Positions 1-12,359 of a stretch of DNA of 64,000 nt are shown here, piece by piece. Position 1 is the stretch's first letter. Each line of letters begins with the position of its first letter. The DNA lies in contig NW_020954570.1 of NCBI RefSeq assembly GCF_900497805.2, positions 12,213,940-12,277,939 on the forward strand, given 5' to 3'. The notes beneath the pieces are model-generated. The model worked only from the letters and a program-made list of their open reading frames with translations. It ran no database searches and was not told where the DNA came from. This DNA is from Vombatus ursinus. Lineage: Eukaryota > Chordata > Mammalia > Diprotodontia > Vombatidae. The translations under genes were made by a program, and so were the position numbers.

Positions 1-35
1 AGGCCACTATGGGGAAGTGAAGGCAAAGACCCAAG

Positions 36-235
36 AACAAATCCAGCCTCAGACAATGGCTCTCTGTGTGACCTTAGTCAAGTCACTTAATCTGTATTTG
101 CCACAGTTTCCTCTGAGGTAGACGGTTGTTGTGTGGATCAAATGAGATAATATTTGTAAAGCACACTCACCATAGTGCCTAACACAAAGTAGGCATTATA
201 CAGATGCTGATTCCTTTCCCTTTTTTAAAACTAAA
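36..235 (+). repeat. MIR SINE
   Basis: It shows the MIR core 'tgtgaccttagtcaagtcactta' in diverged form, then the stretch about degraded 'atcaaatgagataat' and the tail resembling 'cacaaagtaggcattata'. A second short antisense MIR piece is at about 325-420. Confidence 0.8.
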
Positions 236-439
236 TTGCAGAATAGTTATCAATCTTCCTTGTTGAAGGAGTTTTCTCATCTCCAGTTTCCTATAGCAAT
301 GAAGTCACAATGTGTGTACCAAAAAAAAATAGCATTCCCATTTTATAAATTAGAAAACTAAGACTCAAAAAGGTTAAGTGACTAGTTCAAGGTTATGTAG
401 AAGTCCACATAACAATTTGTTTTTTAGACAGTTCCTACT

Positions 440-835
440 GGATATCTCATAGGTATCTCAAACTTAACCAGTCCAGATAGATTTTGTTATCTCTATTTCC
501 TTCCTATCCTTTTCCCCACCTTTTTTCTTCACTCTTCCTCACTTCCCCCCCCCCCCACCAAATTATTTTCCAGATCTTGCTATTTCTACCTTCACAACAT
601 GTCATACATCTGTCTTCTCTACCCACATAAGTACCACCTTAGTTCAATCACTCATCACCTGTCACCTAGATTATTGCAGCTGCCTCCTAATTGATCTTCT
701 TTGACTCGCATCTCTCACTGACCTAGTCCTTCTTATACCTTGCTGCCAAAGTCATTTTCCTTAAGTGAAGATCTGACCATTTGATACCCCTACTCAATCA
801 ACACTAATGGCTTCCTATTGATTGCCTTTAGGACC
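440..835 (+). repeat. L2 LINE fragment
   Basis: The stretch follows the order of the L2 3' region: transcribed text with 'gattattgcagctgcctcc', 'ttaagtgaagatctgacca' and 'aatggcttcctattgattgc'. These match L2 segments also present at 22.7-23.3 kb and 48.1-48.3 kb in this window. Confidence 0.75.
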
Positions 836-1484
836 AAGATGACAAAGTAGAAGGAAGCACAGTTCTATTCCTCCATTAAACAAACCAATTACTAAATAAA
901 TACCTTAGCTCTTTTTTGTAAGCAGTATTATATGATCTAGATCCTCTTAGGGATGAAAGTGAAAGGCTTCAGAACTCAGCTGTAAGAAATCTCATAAAAT
1001 TCAAAAACAAAAGTAAAAATGAAAGACTTGGAGCTAAAAACTAAAGTGTGGAGAGATCCCTTGGGGGACTAAGTTGAAACTGAAAGACTTCAGTGCAAAA
1101 GAAATAACAAAACAGCACCTATGGTTAAGGAAAAAAAAAAATCTGTGTAAAGAGTAAAAGTCTCCACTCAGAGTGACAGTTCATTTTAGAGGGAGAAAAT
1201 AGATTGAGGAATAAAAAGGCCTTAATGCGGTGAGGTAAATAAAAATAAGGAGGCTTCGGTTAGGCTTTTCCTACCAGGCATGAGCAACCTCAGATTGAAC
1301 TGAAATTAGAGAAAAGACCTCTCTTTCTCCTCTCTTCTATATCTGCAGTTGACGTCTTTTTCTTTAGATGAGGAGAGGAGAACTCTGGTGTCTGGGGTAA
1401 AGGAGAAGGCACTGGTTGAAACCCTAACCTGAGGGCAGAATCTGGACTAAAGACCCTTCCTATCCCTTAATGAATGAGAGGAAT
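836..1484. other. Unassigned intronic sequence
   Basis: There is no gene here. A motif of the form 'gaaagnctt(c/g)agn' recurs near 960, 1020 and 1080, suggesting an old repeat with internal repetition, but I cannot name a family. Confidence 0.4.
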
Positions 1485-3850
1485 TGCCTCTTATTCTCCC
1501 CTCTTCATTCTCTCCTTTCCCTCCTGTATTCCTGATGAGTAAAATGTATTTCTGCACCCCTCTCTGTGTGTATGTGTGTTCCTCCTTCCTTTGACCAATT
1601 CAGATGAAAGTGAAATTTAAGTGTTACCTACTCCTGTTACCCATGTTACCCAAATTATATAATTGTCCTCACTTATCTTCCCTCTTTTACCCTCTAGTTT
1701 ATAATCCTTTCTCCCTCTCTTTCCTTTCTTCTTTTAAAATCATCAACGTTTAAAAAACAAATTTAAATAAAATGTCCAGGCCTTCTGTCTTACTAGACTC
1801 CCTCTGTGATCTCTGATGACGATAGGGATCTGAGGGGATACATATATCATCTCCCCATAAAATAGTTCATCTTTTTTTGGTCCTTTGTAATTGCTTGCTC
1901 ATATTTACCATGTTTTTTATGGGTTTTTTTTTCTTGTTTTTTTAAAATCCACAGGGATTAGCAATGGTTTTTGGCAATGTTGGTAGGTGCTTAATAAATG
2001 TTTGTTGACTGACTTGACTCTAGTGTTTGTATTTCAAAGTTGCTACTTATCTCTGGTCTTTTTATTGGCAATGGTTGGTAATACTCTTTCATTATAGGTC
2101 CATTTTTTTTCTCTTGTATGACTATACTCAATTTTGATGAAATTATTCTTGGTTGTAAGCCTGTATCTTTTGTTTTCTGAAATTTTGTATTCAAGTTCCC
2201 CCCACTCCTTTAAGGTGGTGACTGCTAAATCTCGTATGATTCTGATTGTGGATCCTTGGTGTTTGATTTCTTTCTTTCTGGCTGTTTTTTTTTTTTTCTT
2301 TGACCTTCAAACTCTGAATTTTGGCTGTAATGTTCCTAGAAATTTTTATTTTGGGGTTTTTCAGGTGGAGCCTGGTGGATTCTATTTTCGTTTTGTTCTC
2401 TGCTTCAAGATTGTGGACAGTTTTATGATATCTTGAAATATGATTTCTCGGCTCCTTTTTTGGTCACGAATCTCAGGCAGTTCAGTGATTCTTAAATTAT
2501 ATTTCTCTGTTTTCTAGGTCACTTGTTTTTGCTATGTGATGCTTTGTACTTTTTAACATTTTTTCAGTCCATTAACCTTTTTAAAAATATTTCTTCTATT
2601 CTTTTGAAGTCATTAACTGCTATTCAATTCATAGTAATTTTCAGTTTGTTATGGGTGTAAGGTTTTGCACCTCTTGGCTTCCAGTGTTTTCTTTTAGAGC
2701 TCTCATTACACTTTTTTAAAAAAGCAATCTTCATTTTTAAAAAATAAAATCATTTTAGCTCTTTTTTGTAATCTCTTCATTTCTTTTTTTTTTTCCTTGT
2801 AGATCTTTTAAAGTCATTCTCTTCTGGGTAGGTATCTTGAGTGTCCTGGTTAATATAATAGCTCTCTGTAGTGAGATTTGGTGTCGTTGTTGTTGGCTCG
2901 TTCTTTTAGCTTTACTTCCTGACTTTGGACTTTGTGTTAGGGCCAGGCTCTGTGCACTTTGGGCAGGAATGACTGGGGTATGTTTGGTCCTATTTTGGGT
3001 CTTCTTGGGTCTTGCTGCTGCTTCCTTAGGGAATTAAGCGTTATGTTGTTCTAGGATCTCAGGAACAGTTCAATCTGGGGACCTGCAAGTTTTCAGCACA
3101 ATTGGCCTGATCCAGGGCAAAGTCTGAGCTCTAGAAGTAATTCTTGACCTGCATTTGGGACTAGAAAGCACAACTGTGGGCTTGCCGCTTGGTTGGACCT
3201 CCATTAGACTGCTAGTAGACTCAGCCGCTTTTAGCCAGCTGGAAAAATTTTGCAGTTTCAGAAAAACAACTGCTAGCTCCCCTGCCCTGGTTATGTCACT
3301 GAACTGTCTGTGGTCAGAACCACGTTGCTGCTGCTTCTTTTTATTTAGTCCTTGCTCAACATCTAGCCTATAGCCCAAGACCGCTCCCCACCCTGAACTG
3401 ATACTCCTAGTCATAGGTCCTTTTATCAGTCCACACTGGATCTAGGACCTGACTGGGTCATAGGGAAGTGATTGACAGTGTTGATAGTATCTGTTTCTGC
3501 TCCCTACACAAGGTCAGGCCTCTCTGTGCCATAACCAGTACCTCTTCTTGGTCTAGTCTTCAGTGGTAGGCAGGACCTTGTTCAATCCCTTGTTCATTCT
3601 CTGTCCGGGAAGGCTGTGTGGTCTTTTGTGACTAGACCTTGGCCCCAGTGTCCACAGTTTTCTCTATTTCTTACTCATGTGGACTGGAAAAATGACTCCC
3701 TATGACTTCTTTCTTGGATTTTGCAATCAGAACTTGGTCTGGTGCATTTTCCAGATCTTTGTGGAATAGTTGTGGTGGAAAGGTCAGTTGTACTATTTCC
3801 TTTTATTCCCTAGCTTGGCTGGTTTCCCCACAACTTGTTATGAAAGGCAC
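1485..3850 (-). mobile_element. Antisense L1/HAL1-like LINE, ORF1 and flanks, decayed
   Basis: Read on the - strand, 1991-2194 encodes a peptide with LQPRIISSKLSIVIQ, a decayed form of the L1 ORF1 C-terminal domain also present at 36.4 kb (QSRITYPAKLSIILQ). 2100-2480 tracks the ORF1 of the 36-kb element base for base with many changes. A 5'-UTR-like GC-richer part follows at 2830-3850. The lower side (1485-1900) is the pyrimidine-rich region between ORF1 and the tail. An L2-like 3' end (1910-2010) is embedded. No intact ORF remains. Confidence 0.7.
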
Positions 3851-4020
3851 AAACGACTGAGAGATCCTGTGCCATATCCACCTTGTAAGAGTGACCATCA
3901 TGTATCATCCATCTCATAATAGGCAGTTCTTGGGAAAGGGTGATGTTATGACCTTGCAACATCCATCCAGTAGCAACTAGTACTGAGTAGCAGGTGAGTA
4001 ACTTCTTTTATTTGTTTATT

Positions 4021-6962
4021 AAAAACATTTTTTTCAATTATCAAGGTTTTATTTTTTCCTCCTCCTACCTCAGTTTCCACTGGAGAAGAAAAAATAAATA
4101 AAAACAAATCCCTTGTGAAAAAGCAAGAAAAAAATAAAATGTGCTTCAGCCTGGACTCCGGAGTTCGTCTCTCTGGACAGGGATAGCATTTTTCTTCATG
4201 AGTCTTTTGGAATTGGGATGGATCATTGTGTCAATCAGTTACTAAATCATTTGCAGTTGGTTTTCTTTACAATGTTGCTATTGTTATGCAAGTTGTTCTT
4301 CTGGTTCTGCTAACTTCACTTTTCATAACTCCATATAAGTCTTCCTAGGTTTTTTCTGAAACCATCTGCTTTATCATTTCTCACAGCATAATAGTATTCC
4401 ATCACACTCATAGACCCTAACTTATTCAGCCATTCCCCAATTGATGGGCATCCTCTCAGTTTCCAATTCTTTGCCACCATAAAAACAGCTACTATAAAAA
4501 TTTTCGTACATAGAGATCCTTTTACTCTTTCTTTGTTCTCTTTAGGGTATAGATCTAATAGCTATATTGCTTGCTCAGAGGGCATGCTCAGTTTAATGAC
4601 TTTTGGGGCATAGTCCCAAATTGCTTTCCAGAATTGTTGGACTACTTCACAAATGCACCAGCAGTGCATTAGTGAACCTGTTTTTCCACATCCCTTCCAA
4701 CATTGTCATTTTCCTTTCCTGTCATCTTAGCTAATGGGTATGAGGTGGTACCCCAGAGTTGTTTTAATTTGCATTTCTCTAATTACTAATTGTTCAGAGC
4801 ATTATTTCATATAATTACTTGATAGTTTTGAGTTCTTCCTCTGCAAGCTGCCTATCATATCCCATGATTAGTTATCATTTGGGGGATGGCTCTTGTTCCC
4901 ATAAATTTGGCTTATTTCCCTATATATTTGAGAAATGAGCCCTTTATCAGAGAAACTTGCTGCAAAGATTCCCCCCCTAGTATCATGCTTCTAACTTTAG
5001 CTGTATTGTTTTTGTTTGTGCAAAAACCTTAATTTTTTGTTATCAAAATTATTGATTTTACTTCTTATGAGCCTATGTTGTATTTGGTCATGAACTTTTC
5101 TCCTATTCATAGATCTGATAGGTAATTTCTTCCATGCTTTCCTAAATTGCTTATGATACCACTTTTTATGTCTAAATCAAATGCCTATTTTTCAGCTTAA
5201 CTTGGTTTGTGGTGTGAGAAATTGGTCTATACCTAGTTTCTGCCACTTTGGATCGCTGCTTTTGCTGTATGCCATAGGTTTTTATATCTTATCTCTTTAT
5301 TGTCATTCTATTTAATGAAATTATTGATTGTTTCTATGATTTGTTCTTTACTCATTCTTTAAGATTAGGTTGTTTATTCTCCATTTAATTTTTAGTCTAT
5401 GTTTCTGTGGTCCCTTATTAAATATATTTTTATTGCATTGTGATGTGAAAAGGATACTTTGAATGTTTTTGCTTTTCTGCTACCTTCATATTCCTAGTAT
5501 ATGTCCTAATATATAATATGACCTAATATATAATGTTTGTAAATGTACCATGAAGTGCTGATAAAAAGGTGTATTACTTTCTATTTTCATTCCATTCTCT
5601 CCAGATATCATCTAGCTTATATAAAATTCTATTCACTTCCTTGATATCATTCTTATTTATTTTTTTTTGTTAGATTTACCTAGTTCTAAGAAGGGAAGAT
5701 TAAAGTTCCTTACTATTATAGTACTACTATCTATCTCCACCTGTAAGTTATTTAACTTTTCTTTTCAAAATTTAGATGCTATAGTTGTTGGTGCATATAG
5801 GTTCAGTATTTATATTGATTTATTGTCTATGGTACCTTTATAAAAATGTAATTACCCCATTTATCTCTTTTAATTAAATCTATTTTAGCCATAACTTTGT
5901 CTCAGATCATAATTGCTACCCCTGCCTTTTTTGCATCAGCTGAAACAATAAATTCTTCTGCAACTCTCCATTTTAACTCTGTGTGTATCTCTCATTCTTA
6001 AATGTGTTTTTTGTAAACAACATCCTGCTGGATTCTGATTTTTAATCTATTCTGTTGTCTGTTCCATTTTATGGGTGAGTTTATCCCCTTCATATTCAAA
6101 GTTATAATTATTTGTGAGTTTCCCTCCATCTTATTTCTCAGCCTCTCTCTGCCCTGTTACCTTATCTTCTCCCCTCACCCTCCTCTTCCTTATTCTACCC
6201 ACCCCTCTAAGAGTCCCTCCCTTATTCTTTTCCCCCCAACCTCCTAAATCTTAAACTACACACCCTTCTAAAAGTCCCTCTCCTATCCTCTCCCCCAGTC
6301 CTCTCACTTCTCTACAAGCTCAGAAGATTTCTACACCCCTCCAGATGTACACATCTTGTGATCAGATGAGAGTAAGCCCTCCACTTCCACCTGCTTCCTC
6401 TGACTCAGTTCTTCGTTTCATGCCTCATTTATATCAGATAATTGCTCTTTTTTACCTCTCCCTACCCAGTTTTATTTTTTAGAATCAACCCAAAATACAT
6501 AACTCAGCCCCAATCTTTCTTTCAAACTACTTTAGTAGTGATGACAGTTTTAAGAATACTGATAACATTTTTATATATAAGAAGTAAAGAGTTTGACATT
6601 AATGAGTACCTTATAATTAGTCTTTAATGTTTTCCTTATATTTCTGGATCTTTTATATCAAATTTTTAATTGAATTGTGGTCTTTTTGTTACAAATACCT
6701 GAAAGTGTTTCAGTTCATCAAATGTCCATTTTTCATTCAGGATTATACTCGACTTTGCTGAATAAAATCATTCTTGGTTGCAAACCCAGCTCTTTTGCTC
6801 TTTGAAATAGAATGTTCTAAGACCTATGGGCTTTTGGCATGGAAGCTACTAGGTCTTGTGAAATCCTGATTGTATCTTCTCAGTATTCAAATTGTTTTTT
6901 TCTTGTTGCTTGCAATATTTTCTCTTTCACTTGGAAATTTTGAAACTTAGCTATTTTCTATA
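4021..6962 (-). mobile_element. Antisense L1 LINE with internal deletion
   Basis: It begins with a T-rich tail at about 4021-4140. The L1 3' region follows (4140-5230; same order as 44.9-46.1 kb, including the antisense of 'ctgcttctgctcacttcac'-type sequence). Then comes the early part of ORF2 (5230-6400, endonuclease side) and the ORF1 C-terminal region (6700-6960). The middle of ORF2 is missing. It is cut by the hAT-like element at 6963. Confidence 0.75.
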
Positions 6963-7250
6963 CAAGGGCTTCTTAAACTTTTTCCACTCGCAACCCATTG
7001 TGGCAGCGTTCATTGGCCTTGTATGGCCTCAGGCATGTGCAGTGCAAAGTACCCAAGCTTTGTGTTCAGAACCAAGGCTACAGTGAAGTTGTGTGATGCA
7101 ACAGAGGCAGGTGCTGCCAGAAACACCTCGAATTCATTACGCATTTGATTTTTAATTAATTTTTGGTCATTGCATGTTCAGAAACCTTTTACTGTTGCTA
7201 AATGTTTTGCAACCCCATATAGGGTCACAACTTAAGTTTGAGAAGCACTG
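6963..7250. mobile_element. Nonautonomous hAT-like DNA transposon
   Basis: The two ends form an imperfect terminal inverted repeat: cttcttaaactttttccac near 6969 and the reverse complement of aagtttgagaagcactg ending at 7250. Both are followed by a motif of the type 'cgcaaccc/gggtcacaac'. The flanks ttctatac (6956-6963) and ttctacat (7251-7258) resemble a decayed 8-bp duplication, as hAT elements make. It sits inside L1 sequence. No transposase is present. Confidence 0.65.
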
Positions 7251-7439
7251 TTCTACATAAAGAGGAAAATAAAGAAAGTTACATGATAATTTCATTATAT
7301 ATTTAAAAGGAATAGCAAGTTGTACATAATCTGCAGTTTCATGTGTGATCATCTTTTTTTTTTTATTATACTATGTTGTGGAAATGCTTGTTTTATTTTA
7401 TAAATTAACTAAATAAATTTTAAGAAATAGATACAGCTC

Positions 7440-9645
7440 ATTATTTTAAGAAAAGTTCTATTCCTAAACTTTCTAGTGTTTTTAATAAGAATGGGTGTTG
7501 TATTTTGTCAGAACCTTTTTCTGCATCTGTTGAAATAATCATATTATTTTTGTTGTTATTGATATGATCAGTTGTACTTACAGTTTTCCTTACAAGCATT
7601 CCTAGTATAAATACAGCCTGGTCATAATGTATGAACTTTATGATATATAGTTATAATGGCCTTGCTTGTATCTTATTTAAAAGTTTTGCATCATATTTTC
7701 TTCTTTGACTCTTAGGTATTTAGACTATGTTTGTGTTTAATCCTTTCTTTACCTATTTTTTCAAAAGTTTATGTAATGTTGGAATTAATCGTTCTTTGGA
7801 TTTTGGTAGAATTTGCTTATAAAATTTGGTGCTGGGTTGTTTCTGAGGTTTTTTCCTTAGGACCTCTTCTTATGGATTATCAATTTCTTTTTCTAACATA
7901 GTGCTTCTTAAATATTTTATTTCTTCCTCCTTTAATCTGGGAAGTTTACATTTTTGTAAATAATTATCCATTTCATTTAGATGGTCAGTTTTATTGGCAT
8001 ATAGTTGGGCAAAATTACTCCTAATAATTGCTTTTATGTCAGTTGTGAGCTAACTTTTTTCATATTTTATATTTGTAAATTGGTTTTCTTTTAAAAACAC
8101 ACACACACAAACACACACGCAATATAGCCATCTATTTTATTGTACTTTTTTTCCTAAAATCTAGATCCTCCTAGTTTTATTTATTAGATGAATTTTTCTT
8201 AACTTTTAATAATATCACATTTGATTTTCAGAAATTTTTATCTTGGTGTTTAAATGGAGGTTTTTAATTTGTTGTTTTTCTGGTTTTGTTAGTTGTATAT
8301 CCATTTTGTTGATCTGTTCTTTCTCTCTTTTATTGATGTAAATATTTTGAGATACAAATTTTCATGTAAGAACTATTTTCCTGCATCCCACAATGCCTCA
8401 TTGTTCTTATCTTTAATCAAATTGTTGATTGTTTCTTTGACCTACTCATCCATCCTTTAAGATTAGGTTATTTAGTTTCCAATTAATTTTTCATCAATAC
8501 TTGAAAGGCCTTTTATTGAATGTAATTTTTATTGCGTTATGGTCAGAAAAAGATGCATTTAATATTAATGTTTTTCCACATTTGTTTGTGAGGTTTTTAT
8601 TTACTAATACATGGTCAGTTTTAGCGAAGGTGCCATGCACAGTTTTCTGTTCAGTATGTTTCAGAAGTTTTATCCTATCTAGCTTTTTAAAAATTCGATT
8701 GATCTCATCTTCTTTGATTTGTGACTAGATTTATCTAGGTCTGAGAATGGTAAATTGAGGTTTCCCTACTTTTAAAATTTTACAGTCTATTACTTCCTGT
8801 AACTCATTTAAATTTTCCTTCCAACAATTTGGATGCTATGCCATCATAGTAATTCATTGTCTGTTGTTCCTTTTAGCAGAAAAGTAGTTTCCCTGATTAT
8901 CTCTTTCAATTAGGTCTGCTTTTGTTTTGTCTTAGATCATGATTGCTACCCTTGCTTCTTTTTTTTTTTTACTTCAGTTGAAGCAGAGTAGATTCTGCCT
9001 CTCGCCCTTACATAAATTCCGTGTATCTTTCTGTTTCAAGTGTACTTTTTGTAAATAATATTGTTAGATTTTGGTTTCTGATCCATTCTGCTATCCTTTT
9101 CTGTTTCATGGGTGAATTAATCCCATTCATATTTACATGGATGATTGTTAACTGTATTTCCCTTCATCCTATTCTCTTATCCTTCTCTAATATAGATATA
9201 TTTATATATATATTTATTTTTTATTTATTTATTTATTTTACTATGCTTTTACTATCCTCCTCAGTAGTCTGTTTTGCTTCTGACAACAGCCTCCCTTTAT
9301 TTGCCTTCCTTTTTACAGTCCTGCCCCAGCCTCTTAACTCCTTTCCCTCCTACTTCCCTGTTGGGTAAGATGAATTTCTGTACCCAAATGTGCATGTCTG
9401 TGTATTCTTCCTTCCTTGAACTAGTTCAGATTAGAGGGAGGTTCAAATGTTGCCTGCTCCACCATCCCCTCCCCCCATTCTCTCTTCTGTTATATAAACT
9501 CTTCCTTGTGTGCCCCATTTATATGAAATAAATTTCCCCATTCTTCCTCACTTTTCCCCCCTCTCACAATGTATCCTTCTTTTTCATCCTTCCACTTTGC
9601 TTCTGAGATCATCCCAACATAATAGAATTATATGCAGGTCCTGTA
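7440..9645 (-). mobile_element. Antisense L1 LINE, ORF2 part
   Basis: The - strand carries L1 ORF2 text. On the + strand it appears as 'gaatgggtgttgtattttg', the antisense of the reverse-transcriptase region, and the endonuclease region follows up to about 9130. The stretch from 9130 to 9600 is the pyrimidine-rich inter-ORF region. It continues after the inserted repeat at 9650-10135. No ORF is open. The 180 bases before it (7260-7440) are A/T-rich and unassigned. Confidence 0.75.
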
Positions 9646-9649
9646 AGTT

Positions 9650-10135
9650 GTTGTTATTTGTCCTTTGTTTTTTAAGAGTACCATTGACGTCACAGAGTGA
9701 TATTGAGTTGAGTATGAGTTGGATTTAATTGAGGCCGAGTTGCACAAAGTCGTTAGCCTCACTCTCTCTTCCAGAGTCTTTGAAGTCCAATAGCAAGATA
9801 AAAGCCAAAACAGTTGGCGATGGCCTGGGATGCAGTGGATGACCTTGGTGTCTTCAATGTCTGACCAAGTTCTAAGTGCTCCACAGTGCCTGCTTCAACT
9901 GCTTTCATGGCCATTGGAACACATTGTTCTCATTAACCCATTCCACCAGGGGAAGTCTTCACATGCTTGGGGAAGACGTCTCCCTAAGTCACCATCAGGT
10001 TTTAGGCCTGTTGGTTATACTCATCCTGTTTTAGCTCGTCCGCCAAGATGGTCTTACCAAGGTGTGACTGCTGTGCCTGATGCAGCTTTTTGCAGCCACA
10101 GGTGAGAGTTGAATGATGGCTGGATACCAGAGGTG
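9650..10135 (-). repeat. Marsupial interspersed repeat with RTE-type (AAC)n tail, antisense
   Basis: On the - strand it reads through 'catgtgaagacttcccctgg', 'ggaatgggttaatgagaaca' and 'gaagcaggcactgtgg' to a tail of 'aaaggacaaataacaac'. A second, opposite-orientation copy lies at 32865-33295. It interrupts the L1 around it, so it is younger than that L1. I recognise it as a common marsupial repeat but cannot give a certain family name. The small + strand ORF here is not a gene. Confidence 0.7.
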
Positions 10136-12160
10136 AATGAACAGCCCTGAAAAGGCTTATGATAATAAAGGTCTGAGGAATTATATGTATTATCTTTCTA
10201 TATGGGATTGAGGGTACCGTTTGATATTGTAAACAGATTGAGGGTAAACAGTTTAACTTTGTTTAGTCCCTTATTTGTGACATTTCTCATTCATATTTAC
10301 CTTTTTATGCTTCTCTTGAGTCTTATTTTTGAATGTCAAATTTTCCATCTAGCTCTTGTCTCTTTATCAGGAATGCTTGAAAGTCTTCTGTTTCATCAAA
10401 TGTCCCAGCCCTCCCCACCCATCCCCCCTCCTTTTTTTTTTTGCTTATTAGATTATACTCAGTTTTGTTGGCTAGGTTATTCTTGTTTGTAATCTTACCT
10501 TCTTTGTTTTCTAGAATGTCATATTCCATGGCCTCTGATTCTTTAATGTAGAAGCTGCTAAATCTTGTGTGATCCTGACTGTGGCTTCATAGTATTTGAA
10601 TTCTTTCTTTATCTGTGCTTATTGTTTTTTCTTCTTGACCTGGGAGTTCTGGATTTGAGTTACAATATTCCTGGGAATTTACTTTCATTTGATATTTGTC
10701 TTATAAGATGACTGGTAGAGTCTTTCAGTTGCTACTTTACCTTCTAGTTCTATGATGTTTGATTTTTTAAAAATTGTTTCTTGATGTCTAATGTAGCCAT
10801 TAGCTTGCCAAGGGCCATTTCTGATTTTTAAGGTGTTATTTTCTGCAGTAAGATCCTGTGTCTCTTATTGTTTGGCCACTTCAAATTTTTAAGGAGTTAT
10901 TTTCGTCAGTATTTTTTGTTCTTCTTTTACCAAGATAGTCATTCTCTTTTCATAATTTCTTGCACAACTCTCATTTCTTTTCCTATATTTTTCTCTAGTG
11001 GTCTTATTTGATTTTTTAAAAAAATTTTTGCTCTTTTATTTATCTCTTTCTTTAATTCTTCTAGGAATCTCATTGGATTTGTGTCCAGTCTGCATTTTTC
11101 TTTGAGGATTTGCTTTTAGATGTTTTCAAGATATTGTCTTCTTCTGTGTTTGTGTCTTAAGCTTCCTCAATACCATAGTAGGTTTTTATAGTTGGGTTGT
11201 TTGTTTGTTTGCTTATTTTTTGCTTATTTTATTTTGCTTATTTTTCCAGCCTCCTTCATAGAGTACTTTGTACTCTATGTTAATGTTGTCTTCTGCTCAC
11301 TTCTGGGAAGGAGGAGGCAGATTTCCAGCCTCAGTTTCTATCTTTTCTGTCATTCTGCTTTTAAAGCTCACTCTGAGGCCGATAACTTCTCAGTACTCCA
11401 AAAGTGGTGTGATTGGGGTTGGGAGAGTTTGTTTATTGCCCTCCTGGTCTCTCTGCAAATTCTTGACCTGGTTTTGGTTTGCATCTATTAGTTTACGTAT
11501 GTTTGGTTGAGTTTCCACAGACTGCTATTGGACTCAGGTCACTGTTAGTCCACTAGGAGGTTATGCAGGTTCAGAGGGACCAAATTCCTAAATCTCCCCT
11601 GGTTTTGATCTCCTACCCTCTTTTATTCCACTATAGGCTTATGTGTAGGGCTAAAAGTTAGAGTTGAGTCTTCTCTGTACTTAATCTCAGAGCCACATAG
11701 CTAAACTTCTGGAACTTGTTCCTTGCTTCTTCTATAGGGAGGGAACCTGCTCTTTCCTGATAATGACTGTTCCTCTCACCCTGGACAGTGACCCAGAATT
11801 GGGTAATGGGTGACAGAACTGGCAGATGGCTCCTGTTCTTGCTCTCGCTGCTAGTGCAAAGGTCTTCTAGGATCTCCTTCTACATAGGGTTTTCAGTCCC
11901 CTAATTATCCCTGGGTGCTGGCCTGCTTGCTCCCCACTTTTGCTGCTGCCGCTGTTGCCACGCCGCTGCTGCTGCTGCAACACTGTGCGCCTGAGAAGCC
12001 CCCATTCCAGTTTCTCTAAACCTTTCTATCTTCCTAAGCTGCCCTGGGCTGGTAAAATGACTCAAACTGTGACTTTGGGGGGGGGGGGGCCTTTGTAAGT
12101 TGTTGTGGAGGAGCTAAGCCAAAAATGCTGTCTGTCACTCCACCATCTTGAGAAAATTCA
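10136..12160 (-). mobile_element. Antisense L1 LINE, ORF1 and 5' UTR
   Basis: 10310-11160 is antisense L1 ORF1: it aligns with the intact ORF1 at 36.4 kb, for example 'gattatactcagttttg' at about 10450, the C-terminal side. 11190-12160 is GC-richer 5' UTR, ending at 12137-12156 with 'cactccaccatcttgag', the antisense of the usual L1 5' end. With 7440-9645 this forms one L1 whose 5' end is present and whose 3' end is lost. A short L1 3' segment also follows at about 12225-12310. Confidence 0.75.
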
Positions 12161-12359
12161 TACATTGGCCATATCCAATTACATGTATCATTCTGATTTT
12201 TAGTGGATCACCTCTCTCTCAAGAGGTGAGTTTCTCTGAAATCACAATTGATCATTGCATTTATCAGAGTTTTTGGGTCTTTCAAAACTGTTCATTTTTA
12301 CAACGTAGACAAAGGGTAAGTATTGTAGGAAAGATCTGACATAGGCTGGTCTCCTGTTA

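Noticed and set aside
2837-3414. Overlapping open frames on both strands (66-114 codons)
   Set aside because: They fall in the GC-richer 5'-UTR-like part of an antisense L1 and show no protein family.
9021-9728. Series of + strand open frames of 72-115 codons
   Set aside because: They are antisense to L1 ORF2 and the inter-ORF region; hydrophobic T-rich noise.
9830-10105. 91-codon open frame
   Set aside because: It lies inside the interspersed repeat that recurs at 32.9 kb.
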